Shown here one piece after another: positions 63,401-64,000 of a DNA stretch of 64,000 nucleotides. The DNA is from Ephydatia muelleri (lineage: Eukaryota > Porifera > Demospongiae > Spongillida > Spongillidae), in NCBI GenBank assembly GCA_013339895.1, contig JABACO010000007.1:8389635-8453634 (forward strand), given 5' to 3'. The notes under the pieces were generated by a model. The model saw only the letters and a list, made by a program, of their open reading frames with translations. It was not told where the DNA came from and did no database searches. The translations under genes and the position numbers were made by a program. How positions within the stretch are numbered: position 1 is the first letter of the stretch; every line of letters begins with the position of its first letter.

Positions 63401-64000
63401 GGGTGACGAAGGGTTTCATCCATCCTGTCTGGGTCAATGGAGATCCTGGGTGGCGCACCTCTGGCCCTAGCGAGGGGTGGGAGCGGGTTTGTCACGTTCA
63501 CTCCCAGGCTATGGTGCTGCCTCTCGGAGACCCTAGCTGGGGGTGAGGTGTTTTGAGGCGAAGGGTGTGGTGTAGGTGGTGATGAGGTATGTCGAACAGC
63601 CCTCTCCTGTTGGGCCTGTTGTCCCTGGTTTGACTGCCGGGTTCTCACTGCGGTCCAGGGTACTCCTGGTATGAATGGTTGAGCATCAATGTGGTGCACG
63701 AGGGTGGTGGGTGGTGGTGCCAGTGCCTCCTCCCTGGGGGCTGTAAGTTCCTGCAGTAGGAAATCTACCTCATCCTCTTCCAGGTCACTGCGCTGTCCTT
63801 TGGTGGCTCTAGCTGGAGGAGGAGTGGATGATGTGGCTAGTTGGAGGGGTAGTTGGTTGGCCGCTCGATTGGCTGTATCTCCCTCTTCCAGGCGACATTG
63901 CTGATGTTCTGTAACTGAGAGAGATGGGGCAGATGGAGGGGTAGCTATGCCTGCAAGGAGGGTTGGGGACAGCATTTCTTCTTCTGGGTCCCACAGCTCG
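60454..64000 (-). CDS. Retroelement 6 polyprotein, open frame, 5' end outside window
   Basis: The frame is continuous from the window edge to the stop at 60454 (about 1,180 codons). From the edge: WDPEEEMLSPTLLAGI, Pro-rich linker, basic NRASGRARRAAKARRLQKLY, then RT (PITPEDVVTQFKRSKRTAPG, NWRPISLQLTVYKLY, RGVKQGCPLSPILFN, LAYADDVCVI with YADD at nt 62119-62130). CCHC is CRTCGRAEETLAHIINHC, and the RLE is RPDLTITSPDASTVFIVEV...KLEKYEPL. Compared with element 2 it keeps the Trp in NWRPIS, lacks the two extra bases near the RLE, and is 2-3 residues shorter in the loop GLAGTVIRDIYSHS. It is the best candidate for an active lineage-A copy in the window. Confidence 0.92.
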   Translation of the reverse strand, partial: ELWDPEEEMLSPTLLAGIATPPSAPSLSVTEHQQCRLEEGDTANRAANQLPLQLATSSTPPPARATKGQRSDLEEDEVDFLLQELTAPREEALAPPPTTLVHHIDAQPFIPGVPWTAVRTRQSNQGQQAQQERAVRHTSSPPTPHPSPQNTSPPARVSERQHHSLGVNVTNPLPPLARARGAPPRISIDPDRMDETLRHPFHTELTPFTGRHLGDFEWVAFEETLQRWSTAIKEVVTAQRRRPPNPTSQWSRRRRRREQETRGARSPTPTPEISDDPSQPSEEQDQGPTNNRASGRARRAAKARRLQKLYRANPGVCMRQLLDNTPRVYCAIAEPELVAHFTTTFTAPPPLAPPPTWLFTDRHPGNDGTPGATVEGDVLQSPITPEDVVTQFKRSKRTAPGADGISYSNWRWVDPLGLILSTIYNICRINSRIPHPWKHSTVTLIHKGGDVTSVRNWRPISLQLTVYKLYSAIIARRIASWAIATSAFSEAQKGFLAYDGCAEHNFMLRSMMTDSRRRRKDALFTWLDLRDAFGSVPHELMLLLMKRLGLAGTVIRDIYSHSTIAVRTGRESYTPAIPQNRGVKQGCPLSPILFNIALEGLLKHLSTSTAGYAIAGYTINALAYADDVCVIATTKPDLQGILDRCKEFADWAGLAFNAKKCGSLYLVNHTSRLYVDHLYSPHLGTDPIPALSWEERYKYLGCPTGAYRTPTNILNDLRDNLIRDTGTVFSSQLAEWQKLDAFRRFLFPRLCFIMKVIFPGTVWCRKLDTVLRTTIKRGLHLPPRTCTKYLYLSQALGGLGVPSAEDESHVSRAAQAFKYLADTRDRRIRGVALDQLSETVAKRARQLDHTTHEGLHLFLNSSPGPGEGRAGDLQTLWSAVRNSLVLTNATICLSQDSATISIGRHKLSWDKRKLLSQTLKTGLQDRHLAAIKASPDQGRAFDSVSLHPDSTFFTYTGAFLSFPQYRFIHRARLNLLPVRTVQARSRRPVTTTQCRTCGRAEETLAHIINHCHYNLGMVRDRHNAILERIVRAVPDYVGTKMKEQAIPGTTGNNRPDLTITSPDASTVFIVEVSCPFEGSPYALEDAAKTKLEKYEPLKQQLLQQHQQVYVYPFIVGSLGSWYPENDRVLSALHIGHRYAALMRRLCVVSAIAGSQNIWYQAVCKRDHHLNQTSNPLQQPAM

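Larger units (their letters stand above)
59822..64000 (-). mobile_element. U2-inserted retroelement 6 (lineage A), runs off the window
   Basis: Standard 3' junction at 59821/59822, a long 3'UTR (59822-60453) with the GCGA hairpin, and a coding frame open to the window edge. The 5' end, fingers and 5' junction are not in view. Confidence 0.92.

Overview
This is a stretch of animal nuclear DNA, most likely from an early-branching marine invertebrate; a sponge is my best guess at low to moderate confidence. The reasons are very short GT-AG introns (49, 57 and 77 bp), a mixture of animal-type transposons (Tc1-like, Tigger/pogo, piggyBac, EnSpm/CACTA-like, BEL/Pao and RLE-type non-LTR elements), many minisatellites, and a tandem array of U2 snRNA genes. 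I see no ordinary housekeeping protein gene. Almost everything is mobile or repetitive.

Positions 1-16,200 hold a small BEN-domain coding region, a large ORF of an animal multicopy family that I recognise but cannot name (1892-4508, one frameshift), two unrelated ~150-bp satellites (5.8-6.6 kb and 9.6-10.5 kb), a perfect 128-bp-arm palindrome (7010-7305), remnants of EnSpm/CACTA-like transposase genes (7.6-8.9 kb and 15.2-16.2 kb), and non-autonomous DNA transposons (11.4-12.9 kb and 13.56-14.0 kb). Positions 16.2-19.3 kb hold three short near-palindromes, GT-rich microsatellite and a BEL/Pao pol fragment.

Positions 19.3-25.5 kb form a nest. Fragments of a lineage-B U2-type retroelement abut a Tc1-like element (20978-25451, TA on each side), and inside that sits a complete-looking piggyBac (21144-24888, TTAA on each side) with a two-exon transposase gene.

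Positions 25.5-64.0 kb are a tandem U2 snRNA array on the minus strand (unit ~1.58 kb: ~184 bp of U2 plus ~1.4 kb of spacer with a GCTG microsatellite). Every U2 copy in view is broken. Six retroelements sit in the U2 sequence, all in the U2 sense orientation and all with the same 3' junction. They encode C2H2 fingers, a Myb-like domain, reverse transcriptase, a CCHC knuckle and a restriction-like endonuclease. They fall into two lineages. Lineage A (33.8-39.4, 41.1-45.2 and 59.8-64.0 kb) has a 21-bp target duplication where both ends survive. Lineage B (47.0-52.3 and 53.9-59.6 kb) has only a 4-bp overlap. The copy at 25.6-29.3 kb is a mosaic of both. All six carry a 3'UTR hairpin capped by a GCGA tetraloop. 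They resemble the published Utopia elements (U2-targeted, RLE-type, NeSL group); that assignment is from memory of the family and not from a search. One spacer also carries an intact-looking Tigger element (29987-32754), whose empty site can be read directly from the other units.

The U2 5' halves all carry an altered branch-point recognition region (GUAGAAAU instead of GUGUAGUAU). The array may therefore be a variant or retired U2 locus that serves as a landing zone for these elements.
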